Notes under the pieces: generated by a model | The model's input: only the letters and a program-made list of their open reading frames with translations | Told to the model about the DNA's origin: nothing | The model's database searches: none | Origin: JAXMAF01 sp046350555 | GTDB taxonomy: Bacteria; Planctomycetota; Phycisphaerae; Phycisphaerales; SM1A02 | Reading direction: 5' to 3' | Assembly (NCBI GenBank): GCA_046350555.1 | Contig: JAXMAF010000013.1 | Location: forward strand, 62,001 to 126,000 | Length of the DNA stretch: 64,000 nucleotides | Part shown: one piece after another, positions 6,426 to 14,727 of the stretch | Layout of the letters: each line of letters begins with the position of its first letter | Position numbering within the stretch: position 1 is the first letter of the stretch | Translations under genes and position numbers: made by a program

Positions 6426-8159
6426 ATGGATCAGTCGTCTCGCCCATCGGGCGTTCCGCCGCAGGTCACCGCATCGACGGTCGTGGCATCAGCGACACGT
6501 TGGTCACATCCGGACAAGCCGTCGGTCGCACCCCAAGCCAGCTTGACGGCAACGATGTCGCAGGCCGAGCAGCTTGGCGAATGCGCCGAGGGCGAGAGTC
6601 GCGGTCACAGCTTGACCGCACCCGTGCCGACGCCCGAGCAACGCCCGAATCCCGCGGCCTCCCCTGCACGACGGCAGCCCTCCGCTGATCGCACCGTCGT
6701 CGCCGACGAACAACGCTCGAATCCCGCGGGATCCATGCCACTCCAACGGCGGTCCACGACCGCGTCGCCCAACTCGTTTGGTTCCGAAGCCGGGCACGCA
6801 GGAACGGCGAATCGGGCGCCACTTGAACCGCAGACACACAAGTCACCCTCGATACCTCTCCTGGCTCAACCTCTCCAGCCGACACCTCGACGATCCGCCC
6901 AGTCTTCACTGCCCGGGCCCGCATTGGCTCCCGCGACCCTTTCGCGTACCCGCCGAGCCCGAACTCCGGAACCGCCGCGCGGTCGTCAATCGGCGGGCCC
7001 TTCCACGACCAATGCAGCCCGGCCTCCAGCCGGCCCCGAGCCGGCGCGCGGTGTGAACACCCCTGCACCGCAAGTGATTCCAACCGCTCAAACGACGCAC
7101 GGCACCGTGACGCCAGCCAATGCGAGCGGTCTGCCCACAGCCAAGCGCCGGCTTGGACGCGGTCTTGGTTCGCTCATCGGTTCGTCGTCCACTGTGATCG
7201 GAAGTGGCGAGACCACCGATCCTCGATCAGAGTCACGTCCTATAACCTCTTCTTCTGCCACGTCGCCTTCCTCGGAGCGCCCTTCCAAGCCAGATCGGTT
7301 CGACCATGGCGCGCCTCCGGCGGCCAGCCACCCCGGTGTGCTGGCGATTCCACTGAACGCCATCGACCCAAACCGGCGACAGCCCCGCCAGAGCTTCGAT
7401 CCGGATGGATTGCGATCGCTCGCCGAGTCCATCCGAGTCGCGGGGGTTATGCAACCGGTCGTCGTGCGGCCGGCGCCAGGCCAGCCCGGTCGCTACGAGC
7501 TCGTGGCGGGGGAGCGCCGCTGGCGGGCGGCTCAGCTTCTCGGCGAAACCACGATTCCGGCGATCGTGCGGGTCGTCGACGACCGCACCGCCGCCGAATG
7601 GGCGCTCATCGAGAACCTCCAGCGCGAAGACCTCAACCCGATGGATCGCGCCGCGGCATTCCGACGGCTCGCCGAGGACTACGGCCTTTCACACCAGGCG
7701 ATCGCGGATCGTGTCGGGCTCGACCGTTCGACCGTTTCCAATCTCTTCCGCTTGAACGAGCTCGACGAGTTCACCGCCGACGCCGTCCGCACGAACAAGC
7801 TCTCGCTCGGCCATGCAAAGGCCCTGCTGGGGTGCGTCGACCCGGCGCGCCGTGCCGAGCTGGCCGCCACCACCGTGCGCTCGGGCTGGTCCGTGCGCCG
7901 CACCGAGCAGGCGGTGCTCGAGCTGGCGCGGCGCTCCGCGCATGTGCCTTCGCCGACCGAACCCCCGAGCGCCGCGGCGCTGCAGCGCGCCGATCTCGGC
8001 CGGCGAATCGGCGAGCATCTCGGAACACGAGTCGCCATCGAGGCCGGCAAGTCGCGCGGCTCCGGACGGCTGCTTGTCGACTTCTACTCCATCGAGCAGT
8101 TCGAGGGGCTGCTGCGACGCATGGGCATCGCCGACCACGTGCTCCACGATCTTCGATGA
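6426..8159 (+). CDS. parB: Chromosome-partitioning protein ParB with long N-terminal extension
   Basis: ParB is a CTPase clamp that loads at parS and directs chromosome segregation. The product is 577 residues against the usual 280-330. The first 240 or so residues are a disordered Ser/Pro/Thr/Ala-rich extension. A KRRLGRGLGSLI motif follows at about 239, then the ParB/Srx domain from about 304 (GERRWRA and ENLQREDLNP boxes), the helix-turn-helix (HQAIADRVGLDRSTVSN) and a C-terminal dimerisation region. The ATG at 6426 has GGAGG 8 bp upstream. A TTG 57 bp earlier is also possible but would start inside the palindrome flank. No parA is present beside it. Confidence 0.93.
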   Translation: MDQSSRPSGVPPQVTASTVVASATRWSHPDKPSVAPQASLTATMSQAEQLGECAEGESRGHSLTAPVPTPEQRPNPAASPARRQPSADRTVVADEQRSNPAGSMPLQRRSTTASPNSFGSEAGHAGTANRAPLEPQTHKSPSIPLLAQPLQPTPRRSAQSSLPGPALAPATLSRTRRARTPEPPRGRQSAGPSTTNAARPPAGPEPARGVNTPAPQVIPTAQTTHGTVTPANASGLPTAKRRLGRGLGSLIGSSSTVIGSGETTDPRSESRPITSSSATSPSSERPSKPDRFDHGAPPAASHPGVLAIPLNAIDPNRRQPRQSFDPDGLRSLAESIRVAGVMQPVVVRPAPGQPGRYELVAGERRWRAAQLLGETTIPAIVRVVDDRTAAEWALIENLQREDLNPMDRAAAFRRLAEDYGLSHQAIADRVGLDRSTVSNLFRLNELDEFTADAVRTNKLSLGHAKALLGCVDPARRAELAATTVRSGWSVRRTEQAVLELARRSAHVPSPTEPPSAAALQRADLGRRIGEHLGTRVAIEAGKSRGSGRLLVDFYSIEQFEGLLRRMGIADHVLHDLR

Positions 8160-8495
8160 CTTCGGTCCGACCACTCCCGACAGGCGCCTCATGCGCGCCC
8201 GGTTGATTCTCGCGCCGCACCCAACCCAATTCCGCCGTGAGACGCCGCTGTGGGCAGGGGGTCGAACGCATGGAGGTCGACTGGAGTCCGCATGAGTCCC
8301 GCGACGCCTCGCGCCGAGCACCGCCTGGATCGCAAATGCGCATTCGAAATCCCCACACGTCGACTTCATCCTGCTATAAAGCAACCTTGTTCGCGGCGCG
8401 TGCCGCGTTCTCCGGGCCGTTCTTGCACTTGATGTTCGCAAGGACATGACACATTGGACTCGTTCGCGAGTCGCTCCCCGCAAGGATCACCCCCC
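8160..8495. other. Intergenic region parB to AT-hook gene
   Basis: 336 bp holding a complete copy of the 105-bp repeat (8188-8296), then about 200 bp of moderate-GC sequence that probably carries the promoter of the downstream gene. No convincing -35/-10 pair could be fixed by eye. No further gene is seen. Confidence 0.4.
8188..8296 (-). repeat. 105-bp dispersed repeat, copy A
   Basis: Begins CTCATGCGCGCCCGGTTGA and ends GACTGGAGTCCGCATGAG, giving 8-bp perfect inverted termini that extend imperfectly to about 20 bp. It lies 28 bp after the parB stop. Its orientation is opposite to that of the other copies relative to their upstream genes, so it is the one exception to the 3'-end orientation rule. 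Confidence 0.8.
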
Positions 8496-8960
8496 ATGCC
8501 AAGACCCAGAGGTCGTCCACCCGGCTCCACCGCATCGTCGCGCCGCCTGCGCGACATTTCAATCTCCGACCTTCACGCCGAGCTGCGACGCCGACACAGC
8601 CAGGCCAAGCCGCTCGAGGCCCGCCGTGCGAAGCTGGCGGCCACGCTTGCGAAGCTCGATGCCGAGCTCGCCTCGCTCGGACATCACGTCGGTGGAACGG
8701 CCGTTGCTGCGGTTCGTCGCGGCCCCGGCCGGCCGCGCGGGTCGCGCGGTCCGCGCCCGGCGAACACGCTCAGCCTTGTGGACACGCTCCAGAAGGTGCT
8801 CACGGACAAGACGCTCGGCGTCAACGAGGCGGCCGCCGCCGTGCTCTCCGCGGGCTATCGAACGCAGAGCAAGAACTTCCGCACGGTGGTGAATCAGACA
8901 CTGCTGGTGAACAAGGGCAAGTTCAGGAAGGTCGATCGCGGCCGCTATACGGCGAAGTGA
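8496..8960 (+). CDS. AT-hook, H-NS/histone-like DNA-binding protein
   Basis: A basic protein of 154 residues. The N-terminus (RPRGRPPGS) and a central segment (RRGPGRPRGSRGPRP) are AT-hook motifs that bind the minor groove of A/T-rich DNA. Between them is a coiled-coil-like helix (RRAKLAATLAKLDAEL). The last 60 residues form a small domain with NEAAAAVLSAGYRTQSKNFRTVVNQ, seen in planctomycete AT-hook proteins and likely a winged-helix module. The ATG at 8496 has AAGGA upstream and places the first AT-hook at the very N-terminus. A nucleoid or regulatory role is inferred. Confidence 0.75.
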   Translation: MPRPRGRPPGSTASSRRLRDISISDLHAELRRRHSQAKPLEARRAKLAATLAKLDAELASLGHHVGGTAVAAVRRGPGRPRGSRGPRPANTLSLVDTLQKVLTDKTLGVNEAAAAVLSAGYRTQSKNFRTVVNQTLLVNKGKFRKVDRGRYTAK

Positions 8961-8983
8961 AGTCCCGATTGTCCCGCATTCCC

Positions 8984-9013
8984 GACCGCGGCGCGCGTCA
9001 GCGCGCCGCGGTC
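8984..9013 (+). terminator. GC-rich hairpin after AT-hook gene
   Basis: GACCGCGGCGCGC and its exact complement GCGCGCCGCGGTC are separated by GTCA, a 13-bp stem with a 4-nt loop 24 bp after the stop. There is no T-run, so it may act as a Rho-independent-like pause or a 3'-end stabiliser. Confidence 0.6.
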
Positions 9014-9179
9014 GTGTCGCTTCAATCGTGCGTGCGCCTCCGTAGGCCGCAACGCCGGCGCCTCGCCCGGAAGGCGGCGCTCGCATGCGGCGCCTGTCAC
9101 GGCGCGCCCGTGCGGCGATGGCCGGTTCCTCGTCTCGAATCGCGATCACCGATCCCCGAACCCGATCTCCGATCGCCGC

Positions 9180-10271
9180 TCACTGATCGTGCCCGACCGA
9201 CACGGGCATCACATGTCCCGCGTCGCGAAGCGTCTTCTCCCGGCGCGCCAGCTCGAGATCGGCCTCGACCATCATCTCGGCCAGCTCCTCCACGTTGGTC
9301 CTCGGCGACCAGCCGAGTTGCCGCTTCGCCTTGGCCGGGTCGCCCAGGAGTTCGTCCACCTCGGCGGGACGGAAGTACTTTGGATCGATCTCGACGAAGT
9401 CGCGGTAGTCCAATCCGACATGCCCGAAGGTGAGCTCGCAGAACCGGCGCACCGGGATCATCTTGCCGGTGGCCACCACATAGTCGTCGGGCGTCGGCTG
9501 CTGGAGCATCAACCACATCGCCTCGACGTAGTCGCCGGCGAATCCCCAGTCGCGCTGCGCGTCGAGGTTGCCGAGGAAGAGCTTCTTCTGAAGCCCGAGC
9601 TTGATGCGCCCGACGGCGCGGGTGATCTTCCGTGTCACGAAGGTCTCGCCTCGGCGCGGAGACTCGTGGTTGAAGAGGATCCCGCACGAGGCGTGCAGCC
9701 CGTACGACTCGCGATAGTTGATGGTGGCCCAGTGCGCGAAGACCTTGGCGCAGCCGTATGGCGATCGTGGATAGAAGGGCGTTCGTTCCGTCTGCGGGAC
9801 CTCCTGCACCTTTCCATACATCTCCGACGAACTCGCCTGGTAGAAGCGGATCCCGGCGCCGCTCCGCTGCTGGTGCACGCGCAGCGCCTCGAGCAGCTTG
9901 ATCGTTCCCGTGGCGACGACGTCGACCGTGTAGATCGGCTGGTCGAAGCTGACCCGGACGTGGCTCTGCGCGCCGAGGTTGTACACCTCGTGCGGCTGCA
10001 CCTTCTCGAGGATCGAGGAGAGGCTCACGGCGTCGGTGAGATCCCCGTAGTGCAGCAGCAGCGTCGCGCCGCGCTCGTGCGGATCGCGGTAGAGATGATC
10101 GAGCCGTCCGGTGTTGAAGCTCGCGGAGCGCCTGATGATCCCGTGCACCTCGTACCCCTTCTGAAGCAGGAGTTCCGCGAGGTAGCTGCCGTCCTGGCCC
10201 GTGATGCCGGTGACCAGCGCGCGGCGGCCGGTGGCTGGCAACGAGGAGTCGATCCGGTTCGTCTGGGACAT
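9180..10271 (-). CDS. gmd: GDP-mannose 4,6-dehydratase
   Basis: Converts GDP-D-mannose to GDP-4-keto-6-deoxy-D-mannose, the first step to GDP-L-fucose. The 363-residue protein has the extended SDR Rossmann motif TGITGQDGSYLAE near residue 20, the RRSASFNTGRLDHLY segment specific to Gmd, SSSEMYGKVQE with the catalytic Glu, and the active-site YGCAK. Length and motifs are full and intact. It is transcribed divergently from fcl, which catalyses the next step, so the 115-bp gap between them should hold both promoters. It marks the start of a polysaccharide cluster. Confidence 0.95.
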   Translation of the reverse strand: MSQTNRIDSSLPATGRRALVTGITGQDGSYLAELLLQKGYEVHGIIRRSASFNTGRLDHLYRDPHERGATLLLHYGDLTDAVSLSSILEKVQPHEVYNLGAQSHVRVSFDQPIYTVDVVATGTIKLLEALRVHQQRSGAGIRFYQASSSEMYGKVQEVPQTERTPFYPRSPYGCAKVFAHWATINYRESYGLHASCGILFNHESPRRGETFVTRKITRAVGRIKLGLQKKLFLGNLDAQRDWGFAGDYVEAMWLMLQQPTPDDYVVATGKMIPVRRFCELTFGHVGLDYRDFVEIDPKYFRPAEVDELLGDPAKAKRQLGWSPRTNVEELAEMMVEADLELARREKTLRDAGHVMPVSVGHDQ

Positions 10272-10386
10272 GACCGGAGTGTAATGGAGAGCGGGGCGGG
10301 AAGCCGCTCCGCGCCGACCTTTGGCGGCGGGGTTCCCCGGCGACGGCGCTCTCCCTGCGCGCCGCCGGCCCGCTACTCTGCACCGC

Positions 10387-11355
10387 ATGCCCACCGATCT
10401 TCGTTCGCAGCGGATTGTCGTGACCGGCGGCACTGGATTCCTCGGACGCGCCGTGCTCGAGCGCCTCCGCGCCCGTGGATGCGAGGACGTCCAGGTTCCG
10501 CGGCGCGCGATGTACGACCTCACGCACGAGGCCGACGCGGCGCGGCTCTACGCCGACATGCACCCGGACGTCGTCATCCACCTTGCCGCGGAGGTCGGCG
10601 GGATCGGCGCGAACATGAGCAACCCCGGGCGGTACTTCTTCGCCAACATGGCGATGTCGCTTCATCTCATCGAGCAGGCGCGCATCAACAACATCGGGAA
10701 GTTCGTGCAGGTGGGAACGATCTGCGCCTATCCGAAGTTCACGCCGGTCCCGTTCAAGGAGGACGATCTCTGGAACGGCTATCCGGAGGAGACGAACGCG
10801 CCGTACGGCGTCGCGAAGAAGGCCGCGATGGTGATGCTCGACGGCTATCGCCGCCAGTACGGGCTGCGCAGCGCGTACGTGCTGCCCGTGAACCTGTACG
10901 GACCGCGCGACAACTTCGATCTCGAGTCGTCGCACGTCATCCCGGCGCTGATCCGAAAGTGCGTCGCGGCGCTGGATGCCAAGGCGCCGTCCATCGAGTG
11001 CTGGGGAACGGGCCGGGTCAGTCGCGAGTTCCTCTATGTGGACGATGCGGCCGAAGGCGTCGTGCGCGCCGCCGAGTCCCTCGACGACCCGACGCCGGTG
11101 AACCTCGGCACGGGCATGGAGATCACCATCGCCGACCTGGTCGCCCTCATCGCGCGGCTCGTCGGATTCCACGGGGAGATCCGGTGGAACCCGAGCAAGC
11201 CCGACGGACAGCCGCGCCGATGCCTCGACACCGCGCGGGCGCAGGAGCTGCTGGGCTGGAGGTCGCAGGTGGGATTCGAGGAGGGACTGCGGCGAACGAT
11301 CGATTGGTGGCGCGCGGAGGGTTCGCGGCGGGGGGCCGGAGCGCACGGGCGTTGA
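10387..11355 (+). CDS. fcl: GDP-L-fucose synthase (3,5-epimerase/4-reductase)
   Basis: Completes GDP-L-fucose synthesis from the Gmd product using NADPH. 322 residues, normal for Fcl/WcaG. Motifs are the Rossmann TGGTGFLG near residue 13, HLAAEVGGIGANMSNP, the VGTICAYPKF Ser/Cys-region equivalent, NAPYGVAKK with the catalytic Tyr-Lys, and VNLYGPRDNFD. The ATG at 10387 is chosen because the 22-residue upstream extension has no family counterpart. Its product would feed the glycosyltransferases downstream. Confidence 0.94.
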   Translation: MPTDLRSQRIVVTGGTGFLGRAVLERLRARGCEDVQVPRRAMYDLTHEADAARLYADMHPDVVIHLAAEVGGIGANMSNPGRYFFANMAMSLHLIEQARINNIGKFVQVGTICAYPKFTPVPFKEDDLWNGYPEETNAPYGVAKKAAMVMLDGYRRQYGLRSAYVLPVNLYGPRDNFDLESSHVIPALIRKCVAALDAKAPSIECWGTGRVSREFLYVDDAAEGVVRAAESLDDPTPVNLGTGMEITIADLVALIARLVGFHGEIRWNPSKPDGQPRRCLDTARAQELLGWRSQVGFEEGLRRTIDWWRAEGSRRGAGAHGR

Positions 11356-11404
11356 ACGCCGGGGAATCCACTCGGCGACGGACCCGCCGCCTCATCGTCT
11401 TCCG

Positions 11405-12649
11405 ATGCGCATCCTGCTGATCAACCAGACCTATCACCCCGACGTCGTCGCGACGGCGCAGCATGCGCACGACCTGGCGCGGCACATGGCCGCGCACGGA
11501 CACGACGTCGACGTCGTGACGTCGCGATCGATCTACGGCCAGAAGGGCGCCGCGCTGCCGCCGCGCGAGACGATCGACGGCGTCGAGGTCCACCGCGTCG
11601 GCAAGAGCCTCTTCGGCAAGGCCGGAATCGCGGCGCGCATCGTCGACTTCGGGCTCTTCTACGTCGCGGCGACGTGGCGGGCGCTGCGCGTGCGGCGACC
11701 GGACGTCGTGATCTGCCTCACCACGCCGCCGTTCATCGCGCTCGTTGGCTGGCTGATGGGCCGGCTGCGCGGATCGCGCTTCGTCTACTGGGTCATGGAC
11801 CTCTACCCGGACCTGCCCGTCGCGTGCGGCGTGATGAGGCCCCGCTCGCTGCCGACCCGCTTCTTCGAGGGCGTCAACCGCTTCTGCCTGCGTCGCGCCG
11901 ATCGCGTCGTCGTGCTCGGGCGATGCATGAGGCGACGCGTGCTCGAGAAGTTCCCGGGCGGCTCGCGCGGGCGGACCATCGATGCGCGGCGCGTCGTGCA
12001 CATCGGCGTCTGGTCCGACCAGGGCGAGGTCAAGCCGATCGACCGCGCGGGCAACCCGTATCGAGGCCGGTGGAACCTCGGCGACCGGTTCGTCGTCATG
12101 TATTCGGGCAACTTCGGGATCGGCCACGATGTGGACACGATGCTCGGCGCCGCCGAATCGCTTCGGGACGACGAGGCGATCCGCTTCGTCTTCGTCGGTG
12201 GCGGGAAGAAGAAGGAGCTCGTCGACCGCTTCGTGACGGAACGACGATTGCCCAACGCCGTGCTCGACGGCTATCAGCCGCGCGAGTCGCTCGACGCGTC
12301 CCTGAGCTGCGCCGACGTGCACCTGGTGAGCCTGCTCGAGGGCGTCGAGGGAATCATGGTGCCCTGCAAGCTCTTCGGCGCGATGGCGGCCGCGCGGCCG
12401 GGCATCTTCATCGGTCATCCCGAGAGCGAGATTGCGCGGATCCTCGTCGAGCACGACTGCGGCGCGCTCGTCCGGCAGGGCGACGTCGCGGGCCTCGTCC
12501 GGACGATCCGCCGGCTCGCCGACGATCCCGCCGAGGCGGCGCGGCTCGGCGACAATGCCCGCGCGGCCCTCGCCGCGGCGTACGACCGCACGCGCGGCTG
12601 CGAGCAGTGGCGCGCGCTCCTGGAAGAGGTCGTCGCCGAGCGGCGCTGA
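11405..12649 (+). CDS. Glycosyltransferase family 4, WbuB/WcaI-like
   Basis: A 414-residue GT-B fold enzyme. The N-terminal Rossmann half starts MRILLINQTYHPD and carries the HDLARHMAAHGHDVDVVTSR donor-domain helix. The C-terminal half has VVMYSGNFGIGHDVDTML, FVFVGGGKKK and the LEGVEGIMVPCKLFGAMAAARPGI region with the acidic nucleotide-sugar-binding residues. WbuB-type enzymes transfer fucosamine or similar sugars to a lipid-linked acceptor, which fits a gene 50 bp after fcl. The actual donor is not determined by sequence. Confidence 0.85.
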   Translation: MRILLINQTYHPDVVATAQHAHDLARHMAAHGHDVDVVTSRSIYGQKGAALPPRETIDGVEVHRVGKSLFGKAGIAARIVDFGLFYVAATWRALRVRRPDVVICLTTPPFIALVGWLMGRLRGSRFVYWVMDLYPDLPVACGVMRPRSLPTRFFEGVNRFCLRRADRVVVLGRCMRRRVLEKFPGGSRGRTIDARRVVHIGVWSDQGEVKPIDRAGNPYRGRWNLGDRFVVMYSGNFGIGHDVDTMLGAAESLRDDEAIRFVFVGGGKKKELVDRFVTERRLPNAVLDGYQPRESLDASLSCADVHLVSLLEGVEGIMVPCKLFGAMAAARPGIFIGHPESEIARILVEHDCGALVRQGDVAGLVRTIRRLADDPAEAARLGDNARAALAAAYDRTRGCEQWRALLEEVVAERR

Positions 12650-12776
12650 CGCGTAACGCCGCCGCGCGAGCTCGTCGCCCGCCGCCTCCCGAGGCGACCT
12701 TCCGATGTGAACTCGTCCCCGCACCGACCCGCGATCCTCCGCCGCACCACGACACGAACTCCGCCGACTCGCTCCC

Positions 12777-13568
12777 ATGCTCACCAAGTACGTCTTCATC
12801 CAGAACGATCCCTTCTACCTCCCGAAGGTGCTGGACAAGTACCTCCGCGAGTTCGCCGACAGCACGGCGGGAATCAACATCCAGTCGGTCGCGCAGGGCA
12901 AGCGCACCGTCTTGCAGACGGCGCTGGATCTCCAGCGCATGTACGGCTTCCGGTACTTCCAGTGGAAGCTGCGCAGCTACGCCCTCCGCAAGATCCAGGC
13001 GAAGCTGCACAACGACCTGCTGGGCTCGACGCGCCGTTGCTACTCGGTGCGCGCCGTCGCGAGGAAGTACGGTGTTCCGGTGACCGAGGCCGTCGACGTC
13101 AACAGCGAGGAGTTCCTCGCCCACCTGCGCGGACTCAAGGTCGACTTCATCGTTTCCATCTCGGGAACGCAGCTCTATCGCAAGGCGCTGCGCGAGCAGA
13201 CCCCGAAGGGGATCGTCAACTGCCACGGTGCGCTCCTGCCGAAGTACCGGGGCCTGATGCCGAGCTTCTGGACGCTGGCCAACGGCGAGCGCGAGGGCGG
13301 CGTAAGCGTCCACTACGTCGACGCGAAGCTCGACAACGGCCCGATCATCGTGCAGCGGCGCTATCGCATCCATCCCTTCGACAGCCTCGAGGACATCATG
13401 GCCCGCTCGAAGGACCTCGCCGCCGAGGCGATCATCGATTGCGTGCGCCTGATCGAGGCGGGGGATCCGCCGCTGCTTCCCAACGACGCCTCGCAATCCA
13501 CGCACTTCTCGATGCCGACGAAGGACGACGTCGCACGCTTCCGCCGCAGCGGACATCGATTCGTCTGA
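12777..13568 (+). CDS. Formyltransferase family protein (Fmt-like fold)
   Basis: 263 residues with the formyl-transferase core: ISGTQLYRKALREQTPKG, NCHGALLPKYRG (the Asn-His pair of the catalytic triad) and DAKLDNGPII with the Asp. These enzymes use 10-formyl-tetrahydrofolate. It lacks the tRNA-binding C-terminal domain of Fmt. In polysaccharide clusters such proteins N-formylate amino sugars, for example 4-amino-4,6-dideoxy sugars. No aminotransferase gene lies in the window, so the acceptor is unknown. Position between glycosyltransferase and deacetylase genes supports a glycan role. Confidence 0.8.
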   Translation: MLTKYVFIQNDPFYLPKVLDKYLREFADSTAGINIQSVAQGKRTVLQTALDLQRMYGFRYFQWKLRSYALRKIQAKLHNDLLGSTRRCYSVRAVARKYGVPVTEAVDVNSEEFLAHLRGLKVDFIVSISGTQLYRKALREQTPKGIVNCHGALLPKYRGLMPSFWTLANGEREGGVSVHYVDAKLDNGPIIVQRRYRIHPFDSLEDIMARSKDLAAEAIIDCVRLIEAGDPPLLPNDASQSTHFSMPTKDDVARFRRSGHRFV

Positions 13569-13690
13569 GACGGATTCCGCAGACCTCCATCCGTTCGACC
13601 CCTTGCAGCCCGCAGCGGCGTCTCACGGCGGAATCGGGCTGGGTGGCGCACCATCGCGCGGGGCGCGAGGATCGACCTGCGCGCGCATAC
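13569..13690 (+). repeat. 105-bp dispersed repeat, copy B (expanded)
   Basis: Starts immediately after the formyltransferase stop with GACGGATTCCGCAGACCTCC and runs to GGATCGACCTGCGCGCGCAT. It is slightly longer than the other copies because of an extra GCACCATCGCGC segment. It has the common orientation (GGATTCC end nearest the upstream stop codon). Confidence 0.75.
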
Positions 13691-13699
13691 CGTCCCTCC

Positions 13700-14566
13700 G
13701 TGACGTCGCCGACGAACGCACTCAGCTTCGACATCGAGGACTGGTTCCACATGGTCGAGGTGGACGCGGTCTCGGATCCGGCGAAATGGGCGTCGCTGCC
13801 GTCGCTCGTCGAACGGCACACCGAGTGGATCGTCGAGACGGTGACCGGCGCCGGCGTGCAGGCGACCTTCTTCGTGCTCGGGTGGATCGCCGAGCGCTAT
13901 CCACGGCTGGTGCGCCTGATCGCCGATCACGGACACGAGCTGGCCACGCACTCGTACTGGCATCGCAAGGTCTACGAGCTCTCGCCCGCGGAATTCCGCG
14001 ACGACATGCGCCGCTCCATCGACGCGATCGAGTCGGCGGGCGGTGCCCGCGTGCTCGGCTTCAGGGCCCCCTCGTTCTCGATCACGCCCGGCACCGAGTG
14101 GGCGTTCGACGTGCTGCACGACCTCGGACTCGTCTACGACGCGAGTCTCTTCCCGGCCGCCCGCGGCCACGGCGGATATCCCTGTCCGGTGCGCGCCCAC
14201 TCGTTCACGGGCGCGCCGTCGGGCCGACCGATGCCGGAGCTGCCGATGAGCGTCATGCGCCTCGGCCCGAAGCGCTTCGCGTTCTCCGGCGGCGGATACC
14301 TGCGACTGCTGCCGCCGTGGATGATCCGGCGCGGCTTCGCGCAGCTCAACGACGAGGGCGTGCCGGTGGTCGTCTACCTCCACCCCCGCGACTTCGCGCC
14401 CGAGTGTCCGCGCGTGCCGATGCCGCTGTCGCGCCGGTTCAAGTGCTATGTCGGCCTCTCGAGCACGCGCGACAAGCTGCGGATGCTGCTCGATCGCTAT
14501 CGATTCGACACCTGCGCGGCGGTGCTGGGCGTGACGGCCGCCGCGGCGTCGCCCGCGCCGCGCTGA
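13700..14566 (+). CDS. Polysaccharide deacetylase, XrtA/PEP-CTERM locus subfamily
   Basis: A 288-residue NodB-fold metal-dependent carbohydrate deacetylase. The catalytic pair is FDIEDWFH near the N-terminus, the zinc histidines lie in GHELATHSYWHRKV, and GFRAPSFSITP follows. A DUF3473-like C-terminal region starts at VVYLHPRDF and ends in DKLRMLLDRYRFDTC. This combination defines the deacetylase subfamily found with XrtA exosortase and exopolysaccharide loci. The GTG at 13700 begins just after the repeat and gives the family N-terminus (NALSFDIED). No exosortase gene is seen in the window. Confidence 0.87.
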   Translation: MTSPTNALSFDIEDWFHMVEVDAVSDPAKWASLPSLVERHTEWIVETVTGAGVQATFFVLGWIAERYPRLVRLIADHGHELATHSYWHRKVYELSPAEFRDDMRRSIDAIESAGGARVLGFRAPSFSITPGTEWAFDVLHDLGLVYDASLFPAARGHGGYPCPVRAHSFTGAPSGRPMPELPMSVMRLGPKRFAFSGGGYLRLLPPWMIRRGFAQLNDEGVPVVVYLHPRDFAPECPRVPMPLSRRFKCYVGLSSTRDKLRMLLDRYRFDTCAAVLGVTAAAASPAPR

Positions 14567-14567
14567 A

Positions 14568-14672
14568 ACGGATCCCAGTGGACCTCCATGCGTTCGACCC
14601 CTCGCCCACAGCGGCGCCTTGCGGCGGAATTGGCTTGGGTGGGGCGCGAGAGTCAACTGGGACGCGCATGAG
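14568..14672 (+). repeat. 105-bp dispersed repeat, copy C
   Basis: Begins two bases after the deacetylase stop with ACGGATCCCAGTGGACC and ends GTCAACTGGGACGCGCATGAG-like sequence at 14672. CCCAGTgGAC and GTCaACTGGG can pair as the base of a long hairpin, and CTCGCCCAC with GTGGGGCGCGAG can pair inside it. Common orientation. Confidence 0.8.
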
Positions 14673-14727
14673 CCCCGCGAGCGGCGCCGGGCCGCGCCCA
14701 CCTGCGCCGATCCGCGATCATCCCCGC

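Noticed and set aside
5870..6688. 272-codon frame overlapping parS and the parB start
   Set aside because: It translates the 72-bp repeat and the parS palindrome, and conflicts with the well-supported parB start.
9097..11346. Long open frames antisense to gmd, fcl and many other genes (for example 561-1958, 21-23 kb plus strand, 53341-54498)
   Set aside because: In DNA of about 70% GC the antisense and shifted frames stay open by chance; translations are Arg/Ala-rich with no family motifs, and they overlap genes with clear signatures.
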